Of a stretch of 53,780 bases of DNA, positions 33,101 through 39,861 are shown piece after piece (the first letter of the stretch is position 1; each line of letters opens with the position of its first letter). The DNA comes from a virus: the IMG/VR virus record IMGVR_UViG_3300013307_000023, positions 1 through 53,780 of that record. One strand, given 5' to 3'. The notes under the pieces were generated by a model, which ran no database searches, was not told the DNA's origin, and was given only the letters and a program-made list of their open reading frames with translations. The position numbers and the translations under genes were made by a program.

Positions 33101-36100
33101 GAGTACAAGGATGTCGTAGACAAGCTGTCTGCCACCGCTCTGAAGCGCAAGAACGACGGTCAGCTTCCGCTCTCCGAGGAAATCTCGTGGGTAGATGACA
33201 TCATTCCAGCCAAGTCGTACGACAAGCTCTTTGAGGGTACCGACTACCCTCTGACGTGGGGCGAATACGGCAATAAGACAGCCGGTCTTGACTGGTACAA
33301 GGACAATATTGATGACCCCGGCAAGGCGGAAATTCTTAAGCAGGGTATTCAGGCATGGATCGATGACAACGGATACACCGGTTACACGCCCGAAAGTCTT
33401 GATTCTCACCTTCTGAGCTATGCGGCTCCATACGCCGTCCAGAAGTACTTCGAGAAGGCAGAGTACGACTATCAGCAGGAACTCCTCAAGCCTGTCTTCA
33501 CAAAGAAGAGCGGCCAGACAAAGGGTTCTCACCCAGGAGCGTTCTACACTGACCAGTTCGGCAAGAATTACTACGCCAAGTGGTGGTACGAGGAAGACCA
33601 GCTTTCCAACTACCGTCTTGAGATTGAGCACGCCGGTAACAAGATCGGTCGCGCGTTCGGCTTCAAGACCGCAGACAGCCGTCTTATCCAGCAGGACGGT
33701 CACTACACGCAGATGCAGGATGTCGTGGAAGGTGTGGGAGACCTCACCAACTTCGACTTCTCCACCATCACGCCTAAGATGATAGCTGACATCGAGGGCG
33801 AGCACATGCTCGACTGGATGCTTCAGAACGACGACACGAAGGCTGACAACGCCATTGTGACGGCTGACGGGCATGTAGTTGGTATCGACAAGGCTCGCTC
33901 CTTCAAGGATTACGGCGCTGTCTCGTGGGACCACGACGCTCCTGACGGTAACCTCTCCATCTACACGCGCCTGTACTCCGCTGTGAAGAGCGGTAAGGTC
34001 TCCAAGGAGACCATGGACGCCGCGTACGCGATGATTCGCAAGCGCTCGCTTCAGATGCAGAAGTCTGATAACAAGAAATTCTTCGACCTCATTGAAGCGG
34101 GTTCTGTCAACCGTCCCGGCTGGACTATCGGCTACAAGATTGACGGCAAGCCGGTCTCCCAGGACGTGGAAGGCCTCAAGGCCGCATTCGCGGATCAGAA
34201 GGCTAACCTTGCCGACAAGGTTGAGGCCGAGTGGACAAAGCTCTACAAGGACGCCGGTCTTGGTGACCTTCCCGAGATTGTCACGCCTAAGCTGGGCGAG
34301 GGTATCCACTCCGGACTGCACAGCCCTGACCTTCACGAGCAGGTTCACACCACCAAGTCTTCCGGTGTCAGCGCCATCGTCGGTGGTCAGCACGTCATCG
34401 GTGGAACGGTGCACATGTGGACTGAAGAAGAGAAGAGCGGCGATGTCCACGCCATGGGTGAAATGTACCTGGCTCCTAAGGCTCAGCAGTCTGCCCTTGA
34501 ATTCTGGACTGAGCACGCGGGTGCTGTAAAGCACCAGCACGCTCCTGTAACAACGGACTTCGCTCCGTACGACCAGTACTGGGGACCGCTTCTCGCGGGC
34601 GCTAAGACAGTCAACCAGCACGCCGTGGACAAGCAGTACAACGCCGGTACGATCCAGAACTTGAACGATTACAAGTCCAAGCTCGAAGCTCACCTTGAGG
34701 AGTGGAGTCCCAACCTCATTTCAAACAAAAAGTCTAACGGACTTGATGTTTACGAGTTCAAGGACGGCTACAAGGTGCCGATGGAGCACCTTGCACAGTA
34801 CAAGCTCGCTCTGGACTACTACCAGCCTAAGTTCCAGAAGGTAGTAGACGCGCACGCCGCAGAAGGCAAGGTTGAGCCTAATCTTGACCAGTACGAGATT
34901 ATTCAGCTTCACCCTCAGAAGGAGATTCTGACCTCTCCTGACGGCTCGCAGTCCATCACTATGATGGCCAACAACAAGATTTTGTGGGCTAAGGCTTCCG
35001 GTGTTACTCACGAGTCAATGTCGGAAACCGAGATTGCTGACCTCAAGAAGAGCGGCTGGACATCCAGTCTTCAGAAGCCTGAAGATGACACCGCCCCCAA
35101 GGCTCCATCTACCCCTCTGGGTGCGGTATTCCAGCAGAACGCTTCTACGTACGAGCGTGCGGCTAACCACGACCCTAAGACGAACGTCAAGGTTCTCACG
35201 GGTAGCCCCGTGGATTCCGGTACCAATGGCTCCGAATTCCAGGCAACTCTTCCTACCGGGGAGGTTATCTACTGGCGTGACAGTGACAACACCAACACCG
35301 CCCGTGGCCAGCAGGGTAAGTTGACGTTCAAGGTCCCCAACCAGAAGGACCCAACGGAACTGGGCGCGTCCATGCAACGTATCCAGGAGTTCCTTGACGC
35401 CATGGGACTTGACACCCACGATGCTGACCACGGTGACGCCGAGTTGACGTACTGGCGTGAAATGTACGGTGTTCTTGAAAACCGTAACCATAACTCCGAA
35501 GGCGGAAAGAAGTTCGCCAACGTTGCCGCTCTCATGAACAAGAAGCGCAAGGAAATCGGCGGCAAGGACAATCAGTTCCTTGAGAACCTTTCCGAGAAGA
35601 TGACGGTTCAGGAGCAGAACGAGTGGTGGCGTGAGATTTGGAGCACTGAGTTCAAGGACCAGGTTGACAAGCTGATTGCAGAAGAGGCCTACCTTCCCAA
35701 GTTCGACCACCAGAACATTCAGGACCCAACGCAGAACACCGGTAAGCCTTATTGGGAGCGCTTCGACACTACTTTCGAAGATTTGTTCGCAAAGCAGGGC
35801 TTCTTCCTCGCGCACTCTTCGGGTAACAACCCAGGAGACCTCAACGAGATTGAGAACGGTGGACTTATCTCCGGTGAGGAGCGTATTCGCCAGCTTGGAA
35901 AGATTTACACGGGTGGTGGCTACGGTTCAAGCTCGCCTCTGTCTGACCAGAACAACGGTTCTTCGCACCAGATTTACACGCGCCTGGTAGGGGACACCGA
36001 CACTCAGCAGTTGCAGTATTACAACTACATCCTCAACCCACGTCTTCTCCTGCGTACGCGCACGTACGTGCTGACAGGTGACCAGTACGGAAAGCTGGAC

Positions 36101-36379
36101 GCCCGTAAGCAAGACACACAGTCTGACCTTAGTGACCTCATCAGCAATCACATCAACGCGGGCGGCGAGACTATGACCCCCAACATGGCTTCCATCCTTG
36201 ACGGTGTGGAACTCATGATCTTCGACCAGGGCGAAGAGAAGAAGCGTGAAGCTCAGATTCAGAAGCTCAAGGCTATGGGTCTCGAAGAAATCCGCGGCCT
36301 TCCGATTGAGGATCGTCTGGTAATGCGCCAGAACTTCAAGGCCGCTATCCAGAAGGTGAAGGAAGCATGGAACAAGTAG
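27182..36379 (+). CDS. Giant 3065-residue multidomain virion-associated protein
   Basis: GTG start with AGGGAG upstream. Residues 1-60 include TPEGAKFYGQPIG, like the portal tail. From about 115 to 1675 run some 17 divergent beta modules of roughly 50-75 residues with the pattern hydrophobic-xx-Pro-x-Gly ... Tyr-x-Lys ... Gly-x-Trp, joined by Pro-rich linkers; two helical IQDAIN repeats are inserted near 660-830. A kinase-fold-like region follows (about 2130-2250): DWMLQNDDTKADNAIV matches a catalytic D..N loop and VVGIDKARSF the metal Asp. The end (about 2855-3040) has LAHSSGNN, ENGGLISGEERI and GGETMTPN, suggesting an ADP-ribosyltransferase-like domain (DarT/Tpt1 style), unproven. Probably packaged with the head and delivered to the host. 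Confidence 0.8.
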   Translation: MSDAMSELEFIALAAGLHERRVQTPEGAKFYGQPIGTIITPDLIKAKKLEHALKGIKPPKGGLSPKVKTGSKKGKSANVPNVPDASHSGEGSLPAHAASQGKLPAKPSTISGPNAFKVGVADYSAPEGSKLIRPKNTPDMAYILTPDGEIHAFTADGEVDVPDYLHDVLKQKFSNLQANDPLYTVEKFDAKKSQQLADLPSGAKLTKAGEVAFQKQEDGSWLNETLGVTLSDQDLQSAFDNGAFEVQSAQATNHDFSKMTAEEISAALDTYPVGHELGLGPTASLKKQADGTWKSSVTGKNLEPDALGSLASGTNILHDTPPERHKGDQTEDPLTKASAEAPATPEIPAAEDPKQNLVTSQDVWDAKPGDVLYHDQMGALTQHDDGKWYTDGDKANYMGSIVAGSADGGYVSKLPWNEDQKKKHEDFVNTPQVTTPVEKPQKAKPDTKPLPKGSKPAPDLTPVTSLDNFKPGDEVVVNDFYLGQDPYTLVKQDNGDWAEKGKENGPTFSDADLHTDVTDGVVFMPKKTPEPAKTPDAPTAPDHNPNDFQTVDLADGVDGLNSAPVGAYIRVADANNAHFMDYMKQKDGQWHSVGAKSGHYTDFTFPSEEFQAEFDDHQVNVWNLKPKAPESTKPDVAPAALPTQDFNEVHGMKKGDVQDAINSLEGHSGFQVKYGLKTLPDNHPLKNSDTLAKVQAEASDAYPDLPPKKALIKHLKASIGAEDGAVAEAQKAADTTGNKILIGSSESKLTQTGDTGGSFTKTEIQDAINILENFDGKIFKAELNKKGNPLGKLSPNDIVGFNKDKTVTKQKFIDLLKQKLTDNPDKPKDATPDTNAPELPMNAHHNPVDTPTPGKVVAADENMTALQNAPVGTLIERPTQFSGSDSLITYQKVADNKWVKTHEPNAPGYKNDSLMFFNSAMNGKLLWAEKPILPESGGQFDSVEQLTETPVGHYVQWTNGSKTETYKKLENGKFKALGSGTEFDQQLLDQYLTTDFGTKFKISYVGDSLPESGPAIPPKTDMPQIGDNVTSTEHLKKLPNGSVLLETFGEGKTYWTKTSSGEWHNDAISSPWSSEKFGSYVTNSDKFTLHTTPTDIEAPSAHLFKVGEAVSKHDMQDMPNGTQLMWADNPWYKDSEGDWWGISSTEPVAKEQLPNGTPFTVAKIGSYKNGDSIYHWKALNDLPEGSIVQYSKDATLFYKKNADGTWSEGNDIGYASEQKNVPSDFANVFDNGGKGFYVKQVGNDPWAPASVPDSIADPELVKTPALYTKDMIDAEPIGTVFGIGSVDFPEWTVTYVKVGTDKFYVEGNHDFWVGKDLPALNDPSAYSVKKLQDANPDFGKKVSAGMLAGMKAGSVAELNDKFYTKNEGGQWTTLHGDKLHSDALTGASLIYEVDAPVHNLKQTDPPKADSVQVQLPPVQIKSEEHFASLPVNSFIQSPDSWYQKQENGVWFAFSKDGNNTWTVSGSHLWGVLSTDPNDSFDIPVFDNPYGYKPGKYGKVNGKTWLFINADGTGVYQGFKGVVTPLNAEAVKKKFDEGFNSYVTDKVDAPKVGTAEALKTKGATAKKVGDISDLPDGKYYFGNPNSAKAQVFEVTGDKVLHTKPLSELGDQKLGKVVEGDFPDLAPTGTEVESSYFGKTLVKKEDGTWVTKGYPDGSDQSSYLQGWYKSKFKVTNLGLAEPVELKKSSLKTKFLTGKLLDSTGTSVVPKNYTGNVMWFGVETNAQTLLALKNDLENKQDISPGTLMNSHGLKKIDAALFKQKLTESLTDYNNDTIRKYASEHIAALLDTVDTSVPTSDTSALFQTDELGYTVKPVDLAAFSIPDYYGTTVGEATAKVKEIANMFGDGTEIGQLPTTMDKSDKINWMTAVYQGNFSKAYTIEFNAAATSGKSLPAGYKHPGYPDNTATHQVQWGAVVKGEIPAGSKVEGDWSTLSPNDWSIDEVNNYLISAQMQNPTYLSLAERRKWVTYHKHGSEYKDVVDKLSATALKRKNDGQLPLSEEISWVDDIIPAKSYDKLFEGTDYPLTWGEYGNKTAGLDWYKDNIDDPGKAEILKQGIQAWIDDNGYTGYTPESLDSHLLSYAAPYAVQKYFEKAEYDYQQELLKPVFTKKSGQTKGSHPGAFYTDQFGKNYYAKWWYEEDQLSNYRLEIEHAGNKIGRAFGFKTADSRLIQQDGHYTQMQDVVEGVGDLTNFDFSTITPKMIADIEGEHMLDWMLQNDDTKADNAIVTADGHVVGIDKARSFKDYGAVSWDHDAPDGNLSIYTRLYSAVKSGKVSKETMDAAYAMIRKRSLQMQKSDNKKFFDLIEAGSVNRPGWTIGYKIDGKPVSQDVEGLKAAFADQKANLADKVEAEWTKLYKDAGLGDLPEIVTPKLGEGIHSGLHSPDLHEQVHTTKSSGVSAIVGGQHVIGGTVHMWTEEEKSGDVHAMGEMYLAPKAQQSALEFWTEHAGAVKHQHAPVTTDFAPYDQYWGPLLAGAKTVNQHAVDKQYNAGTIQNLNDYKSKLEAHLEEWSPNLISNKKSNGLDVYEFKDGYKVPMEHLAQYKLALDYYQPKFQKVVDAHAAEGKVEPNLDQYEIIQLHPQKEILTSPDGSQSITMMANNKILWAKASGVTHESMSETEIADLKKSGWTSSLQKPEDDTAPKAPSTPLGAVFQQNASTYERAANHDPKTNVKVLTGSPVDSGTNGSEFQATLPTGEVIYWRDSDNTNTARGQQGKLTFKVPNQKDPTELGASMQRIQEFLDAMGLDTHDADHGDAELTYWREMYGVLENRNHNSEGGKKFANVAALMNKKRKEIGGKDNQFLENLSEKMTVQEQNEWWREIWSTEFKDQVDKLIAEEAYLPKFDHQNIQDPTQNTGKPYWERFDTTFEDLFAKQGFFLAHSSGNNPGDLNEIENGGLISGEERIRQLGKIYTGGGYGSSSPLSDQNNGSSHQIYTRLVGDTDTQQLQYYNYILNPRLLLRTRTYVLTGDQYGKLDARKQDTQSDLSDLISNHINAGGETMTPNMASILDGVELMIFDQGEEKKREAQIQKLKAMGLEEIRGLPIEDRLVMRQNFKAAIQKVKEAWNK

Positions 36380-36702
36380 ACGATAGCCAGCAAAAAGTGC
36401 TGGAACTAAAGAAGCGCCTCCGGGACTTCTTCGGAGGCGCTTTCAGAGCAGTGGGTGAGCGTAATAGTTATGACGCGCGCTCAGTGCTACGTGTCATGGG
36501 GTACGACAATGGTACCTATTTCGCCATCCTATTTCCAAATCCGGCTATGCAGTATGAACTACGCATTTCGGAAATTCAAGAAACTAGCGATGACGAATGG
36601 ATTGTAACCACGAACAAGGGTCGTTGGTCTTTCCGCAAGCTATCACCTGAAGCCCTAGCGGCCTATAAGAAGCAGATGAATAGCGAGGGCTTCCATGTCT
36701 AA
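36367..36702 (+). CDS. Hypothetical protein
   Basis: 111 residues; ATG inside the last codons of the giant gene. Helical start (QQKVLELKKRLRDFFGG) then a beta-sheet section with YFAILFPNPAMQYELRI. Could be a small cap or chaperone for the giant protein, based on coupling only. Family unknown. Confidence 0.65.
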   Translation: MEQVDDSQQKVLELKKRLRDFFGGAFRAVGERNSYDARSVLRVMGYDNGTYFAILFPNPAMQYELRISEIQETSDDEWIVTTNKGRWSFRKLSPEALAAYKKQMNSEGFHV

Positions 36703-36967
36703 GTACCTAGTTCACTACCTACCTAACGGTCTCCCTGTCGGTGTCTGGAATGATGCTCATACTAACTTCTACGCCGAAGGACAGGAGAAAGCAAAGGCCT
36801 ACGGTGAGAAAGTGCTGGGAAACGCGAACTTCTCCGATTTCGACAAGCTCCTAGACATCTGGGACGGGAAAACTCCCAACGGTATTGCACGTTGGGGAAG
36901 CATCGAAGACGACACAGAAAGCCTTCCTCAGGTGCTACAGCACCTAGAAGAAGACTCTGACGCCTGA
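36695..36967 (+). CDS. Hypothetical protein
   Basis: 90 residues, overlapping the previous stop by 8 bases. Acidic C-terminus. No motif recognised. The late motif CGATAGTA lies 5 bases after its stop. Confidence 0.6.
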   Translation: MSKYLVHYLPNGLPVGVWNDAHTNFYAEGQEKAKAYGEKVLGNANFSDFDKLLDIWDGKTPNGIARWGSIEDDTESLPQVLQHLEEDSDA

Positions 36968-36972
36968 GTAAC

Positions 36973-36980
36973 CGATAGTA
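36973..36980 (+). promoter_or_regulatory. Late motif CGATAGTA, copy 2
   Basis: Ends 6 bases before the protease ATG at 36987 with no ribosome site, the same geometry as copy 1 at 20903. Confidence 0.65.
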
Positions 36981-36986
36981 AATACC

Positions 36987-38063
36987 ATGGATGACCGCGT
37001 ATATGTACCGGGCGAAGACGATGGCTTCGTAGAACTTTCGCGCACTGCCACAGGGCGCAAGTTCCGCAAGCACATTCTCTCCACTGGCCCACTGTACTAC
37101 CCCGGCGTCAAGGGCGGCAAGGTTGATATCGATGAGGCCTTCCTGACGAAGCTCTCTGAGAACTTCAACAAGAAGGTTTGCCCCATCGTTCAGGTGCCTG
37201 TAGTTGGAGACAACAACGAGCACACTGAAGACCCTTTCCGCAACGTTGGCGAGGTAGTCGGAGTTGAAGTTGAAAACGGCAAGGCTTATGCCGTTATTGA
37301 CGCACGGGACGAAGCCGCCGCCAACAAGATTGGTAAGACTCTTCTTGGCGCTTCGGCAATGCTCTCTCTGGATTACACAGACACCAAGACCGGCCAGAAG
37401 GCAGGCCCCGCACTTCTCCACGTGGCCATCACGAATCGTCCTCATCTGACTGATTTGGAAGATTTTGAAGAAGTGTTGCTATCGCACGATAGTAGCAGTA
37501 AGGCAGTCGTACTATCTGCCGCCCCAAACACCACTAAGGAAACGAAGATGACTCTGGACGAACTAATTGCCCAGGCTCGTGACGAGCACGGCATTGACAT
37601 CCCTGAGCTTCAGCGTGTGGCGGCTGATGCTGGCTCCCTCGCAAAGCTTTCTGCCGACATCAAGAGCGCCCTATCTGACGGCGGTGTTCTCAAGCTCTCC
37701 GCTGAGTCTGAGGCATCGACAGAAGACCTAGTTGTTGCTGTCACCAACATCGTTGAGACCAACGTTGCTCTTTCCGCCAAGGTTGACGCCCTGGTTGAGG
37801 AGTCTGCTAAGGCTAAGGCTGAGGCCCGCGTTGACGAGCTTGTTGCCGGTGGCTTCATCACCCCAGCCAAGCGTGACGCCAACCTGAAGCTTCTCCTATC
37901 GAACCCTGAGACCTTTGAGGAGCTTCTTCCAGAGAAGCCACTCGTAGCTCTCTCCGCTGAGAAGGGTGACGAGTTCAAGGACGAGTCCCACGACGCATCG
38001 GTTCAGAGCGAGATTGCACGCCTCACGGCTGACGCCATCGCTGAAGGCATCATCCGCGCCTAA
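36987..38063 (+). CDS. Capsid maturation protease fused to scaffold
   Basis: 358 residues. The N-terminal part (about 1-165) resembles Mu gpI-like prohead proteases, with VCPIVQVPVVGDNNEHTEDP, GASAMLSLDY (candidate catalytic Ser) and HVAITNRPHL. Residues about 188-358 are helical and charged, rich in Ala, Lys, Glu: a scaffold. It would cleave scaffold and capsid during head maturation. An internal start at 37548 could make free scaffold. Followed by decoration and major capsid genes, the usual order. Confidence 0.82.
   Translation: MDDRVYVPGEDDGFVELSRTATGRKFRKHILSTGPLYYPGVKGGKVDIDEAFLTKLSENFNKKVCPIVQVPVVGDNNEHTEDPFRNVGEVVGVEVENGKAYAVIDARDEAAANKIGKTLLGASAMLSLDYTDTKTGQKAGPALLHVAITNRPHLTDLEDFEEVLLSHDSSSKAVVLSAAPNTTKETKMTLDELIAQARDEHGIDIPELQRVAADAGSLAKLSADIKSALSDGGVLKLSAESEASTEDLVVAVTNIVETNVALSAKVDALVEESAKAKAEARVDELVAGGFITPAKRDANLKLLLSNPETFEELLPEKPLVALSAEKGDEFKDESHDASVQSEIARLTADAIAEGIIRA
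37487..37494 (+). promoter_or_regulatory. Late motif CGATAGTA, copy 3 (inside the protease gene)
   Basis: Located within coding sequence at the protease-scaffold boundary, 53 bases upstream of an internal ATG at 37548 that has AAGGA 7 bases before it. The 45-53 base gap resembles copies at 41024 and 49155, supporting a nested scaffold transcript. Confidence 0.5.
37548..38063 (+). CDS. Candidate nested scaffold protein (internal start)
   Basis: In-frame ATG of the protease-scaffold gene, preceded by AAGGA (37536-37540) at ideal spacing and by an internal late motif. The product would be 171 residues, MTLDELIAQARDEHG onward, entirely the helical scaffold. A nested scaffold made in excess over the protease fusion is established in lambda (Nu3 within C). 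Here it is inferred from signals only. Confidence 0.5.
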   Translation: MTLDELIAQARDEHGIDIPELQRVAADAGSLAKLSADIKSALSDGGVLKLSAESEASTEDLVVAVTNIVETNVALSAKVDALVEESAKAKAEARVDELVAGGFITPAKRDANLKLLLSNPETFEELLPEKPLVALSAEKGDEFKDESHDASVQSEIARLTADAIAEGIIRA

Positions 38064-38097
38064 TCCCCGTCCCGACTACCAGCCTTAGGAGAACATC

Positions 38098-38523
38098 ATG
38101 GTAGACCAAGTAGGAAATGACATTCCAGCCGCAGGCGTGTTCCGCGGCCAGTATGTAATGAACGACGAAATCCTCTACTCGACAGAGGGAGGATTCACCC
38201 AGAAGGGTGTAACCCTCGCTCCGGGTAAGGGAGTTCTCGTTGCAGGCACCGCTCTTGCACGCAACACTCAGACCAAGCTCTGGGAGAAGTGGGTTTCGGG
38301 TGGCGCAAACGGAACGGGTACCCCAGTTGGTATCCTCCGCAAGACCACGGACACTGGTACTGACCCAGCAGGTAGGACTTACCTTGCCAACGTCATCATC
38401 GCCGGTATCCTCAAGCTTTCGAAGGTCTCTTCGGCCAACGGTGGCGTCAGCAACCTAATCGCGGCCGGTGGTAACTTCGCCGGTGCCGCCGCTGACACAG
38501 TTTTCGGTTCTTTCAAGTTCTAA
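38098..38523 (+). CDS. Head decoration protein (lambda gpD-like)
   Basis: 141 residues after TTAGGAGAA. Small beta-rich protein with VTLAPGKGVLVAGTALARNT and TPVGILRKTT, matching the phage head-decoration D family (expected length about 110-150), located between protease/scaffold and major capsid as usual. It should trimerise on the expanded capsid. Confidence 0.75.
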   Translation: MVDQVGNDIPAAGVFRGQYVMNDEILYSTEGGFTQKGVTLAPGKGVLVAGTALARNTQTKLWEKWVSGGANGTGTPVGILRKTTDTGTDPAGRTYLANVIIAGILKLSKVSSANGGVSNLIAAGGNFAGAAADTVFGSFKF

Positions 38524-38530
38524 AGACTGG

Positions 38531-38594
38531 CTCGGGACGCTGAGGGTGTGGTTCAGAATTTTTGGATTCTGAACCCATCCCTGAGTAGCCCGAG
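38531..38594 (+). promoter_or_regulatory. Nested stem-loop before the major capsid gene
   Basis: GGTTCAGAAT (38550-38559) pairs perfectly with ATTCTGAACC (38566-38575) around TTTTGG; AGGG/CCCT and the outer CTCGGG/CCCGAG (38531-38536, 38589-38594) extend it with internal loops. No T-run follows, so it is more likely an attenuator, an RNA stability or processing element than a simple terminator. Confidence 0.55.
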
Positions 38595-38598
38595 TGGA

Positions 38599-38606
38599 CG
38601 ATAGTA
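38599..38606 (+). promoter_or_regulatory. Late motif CGATAGTA, copy 4 (in a hairpin)
   Basis: GTGGAC (38594-38599) and GTCCAC (38607-38612) form an inverted repeat whose loop is GATAGTA. Upstream of the major capsid gene with about 120 bases of leader. Confidence 0.55.
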
Positions 38607-38730
38607 GTCCACAGAGGTCAAAACTCAAAAATAGGTCAACCAAGTGACTTCCTACGAGAAGTGGTGCAGACCGGGCCAACAGGTCGCTGATATCCGATAA
38701 GCAAGGCATACCTTAACTTAGGAGACTCTA

Positions 38731-39762
38731 GTGCCTGATATTTCACTCTTCCAGCCTACGGTGCTGTTGGGTGTCGTAGAGAAGTTCACGGCACCAGAGC
38801 AACTGGTGATGCTGAACCGTATCACGAAGACTCCGCACCCATTCCCAACCGCTCAGTGGGACGTGATTCGTGGTGCTCGCGCTATTGCTCGCCCCAACGT
38901 GCCAAACTCTGAGGCTCACATCGTGCCACAGCTTGGCCGTGAGACCCTAAGCGCGGCTTACGTCTACCTCCGTGAGAAGAAGGTTTTCTCGCCAACCGCT
39001 CTGTACTGGATTCGTGAGCCAGGACAGATCGCTAAGGTAAACGCCGAGCGTCAGGTTCGTCGTGAGCTAAACGACCTCAACACCCGTTTCGACAACTTTG
39101 CCGAGTACACCATTTGGCAGATGTTCACGGGTAACCTAGACCTCGTTTACGCAGACGCGGACTCCCCAGACATCCACGTTGACTACGCGATGCCTGCCTC
39201 CCACAAGCCAAGTGCTTCGGCTTCTTGGTCTGGCGCCACGCCAAAGCAGATCATTGCTGACGTTCGCGCATGGAAGCGCCTCATCGCCCGCGATGGCCAG
39301 GTTGCCGCTCAGGAGGCTTACGCTTCCGAAATGACAATCTCGTACATCTTCGACTCGTTTGCTACGAGCGGCACATATCCTGCCTACCTTCTGTCTGACC
39401 GCATGAAGGACCAGTACTACCGTGAGGGTGTCCTTCCAGGCTTCCTCGGTCTTGACTGGAAGATTCAGGATTCCGTCTTCGACGCAACGGGCGCTTCGTA
39501 CGGCCCATCGCCAACCACGCCAGGCCAGGAGCAGTTGTTCCTCGCTGACAACCGCGTGCTCATCGGTAACTTCGAGCAGGGTAACCCTTACGAAATGGTT
39601 GTCGGTCCAACCGCTGACCTTTCCGCTCCACAGGGCTTCACCGGCAAGTTTGCCAAGACCTTCACTCAGGAAGACCCATCGGGTCGTCAGTACCTCCTTG
39701 AGTGGAACTTCCTCCCAGTTCTGAACAAGCCAGAGCAGTTCGTCTACGCCAACGTAGCGTAA
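38731..39762 (+). CDS. Major capsid protein
   Basis: 343 residues, GTG start with TAGGAG 10 bases upstream. Typical of the lambda gpE-like capsid family: ITKTPHPFPTAQWDVIRGARAIARPNVPN near 26-55, no long cleaved N-arm, IWQMFTGNLDLVY near 127, and a C-terminal ending LEWNFLPVLNKPEQFVYANVA. Position after decoration protein and before a strong terminator, with a long structured leader, fits a highly expressed gene. Confidence 0.88.
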   Translation: MPDISLFQPTVLLGVVEKFTAPEQLVMLNRITKTPHPFPTAQWDVIRGARAIARPNVPNSEAHIVPQLGRETLSAAYVYLREKKVFSPTALYWIREPGQIAKVNAERQVRRELNDLNTRFDNFAEYTIWQMFTGNLDLVYADADSPDIHVDYAMPASHKPSASASWSGATPKQIIADVRAWKRLIARDGQVAAQEAYASEMTISYIFDSFATSGTYPAYLLSDRMKDQYYREGVLPGFLGLDWKIQDSVFDATGASYGPSPTTPGQEQLFLADNRVLIGNFEQGNPYEMVVGPTADLSAPQGFTGKFAKTFTQEDPSGRQYLLEWNFLPVLNKPEQFVYANVA

Positions 39763-39776
39763 TAGCCCCAGATAAG

Positions 39777-39800
39777 GCCCCCTCTTCGGAGGGGGCTTTT
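39777..39800 (+). terminator. Rho-independent terminator after the capsid gene
   Basis: GCCCCCTC (39777-39784) pairs with GAGGGGGC (39789-39796) around a stable TTCG loop, followed by TTTT. It probably limits read-through and sets high capsid versus connector ratios. Confidence 0.85.
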
Positions 39801-39822
39801 CTGTCGCAATTCCTAGTAAACT

Positions 39823-39830
39823 CGATAGTA
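39823..39830 (+). promoter_or_regulatory. Late motif CGATAGTA, copy 5
   Basis: Just after the capsid terminator and 31 bases before the ATG at 39862, where it can restart transcription of the connector genes. Confidence 0.6.
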
Positions 39831-39861
39831 ATAGTGTCCAAAACAAAGAAGGGTTTGACCC

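Noticed and set aside
30386-34693. Long antisense open frames (594 and 836 codons) inside the giant gene
   Set aside because: They are opposite a strongly supported coding frame, have no ribosome sites or domains, and arise from its codon use.
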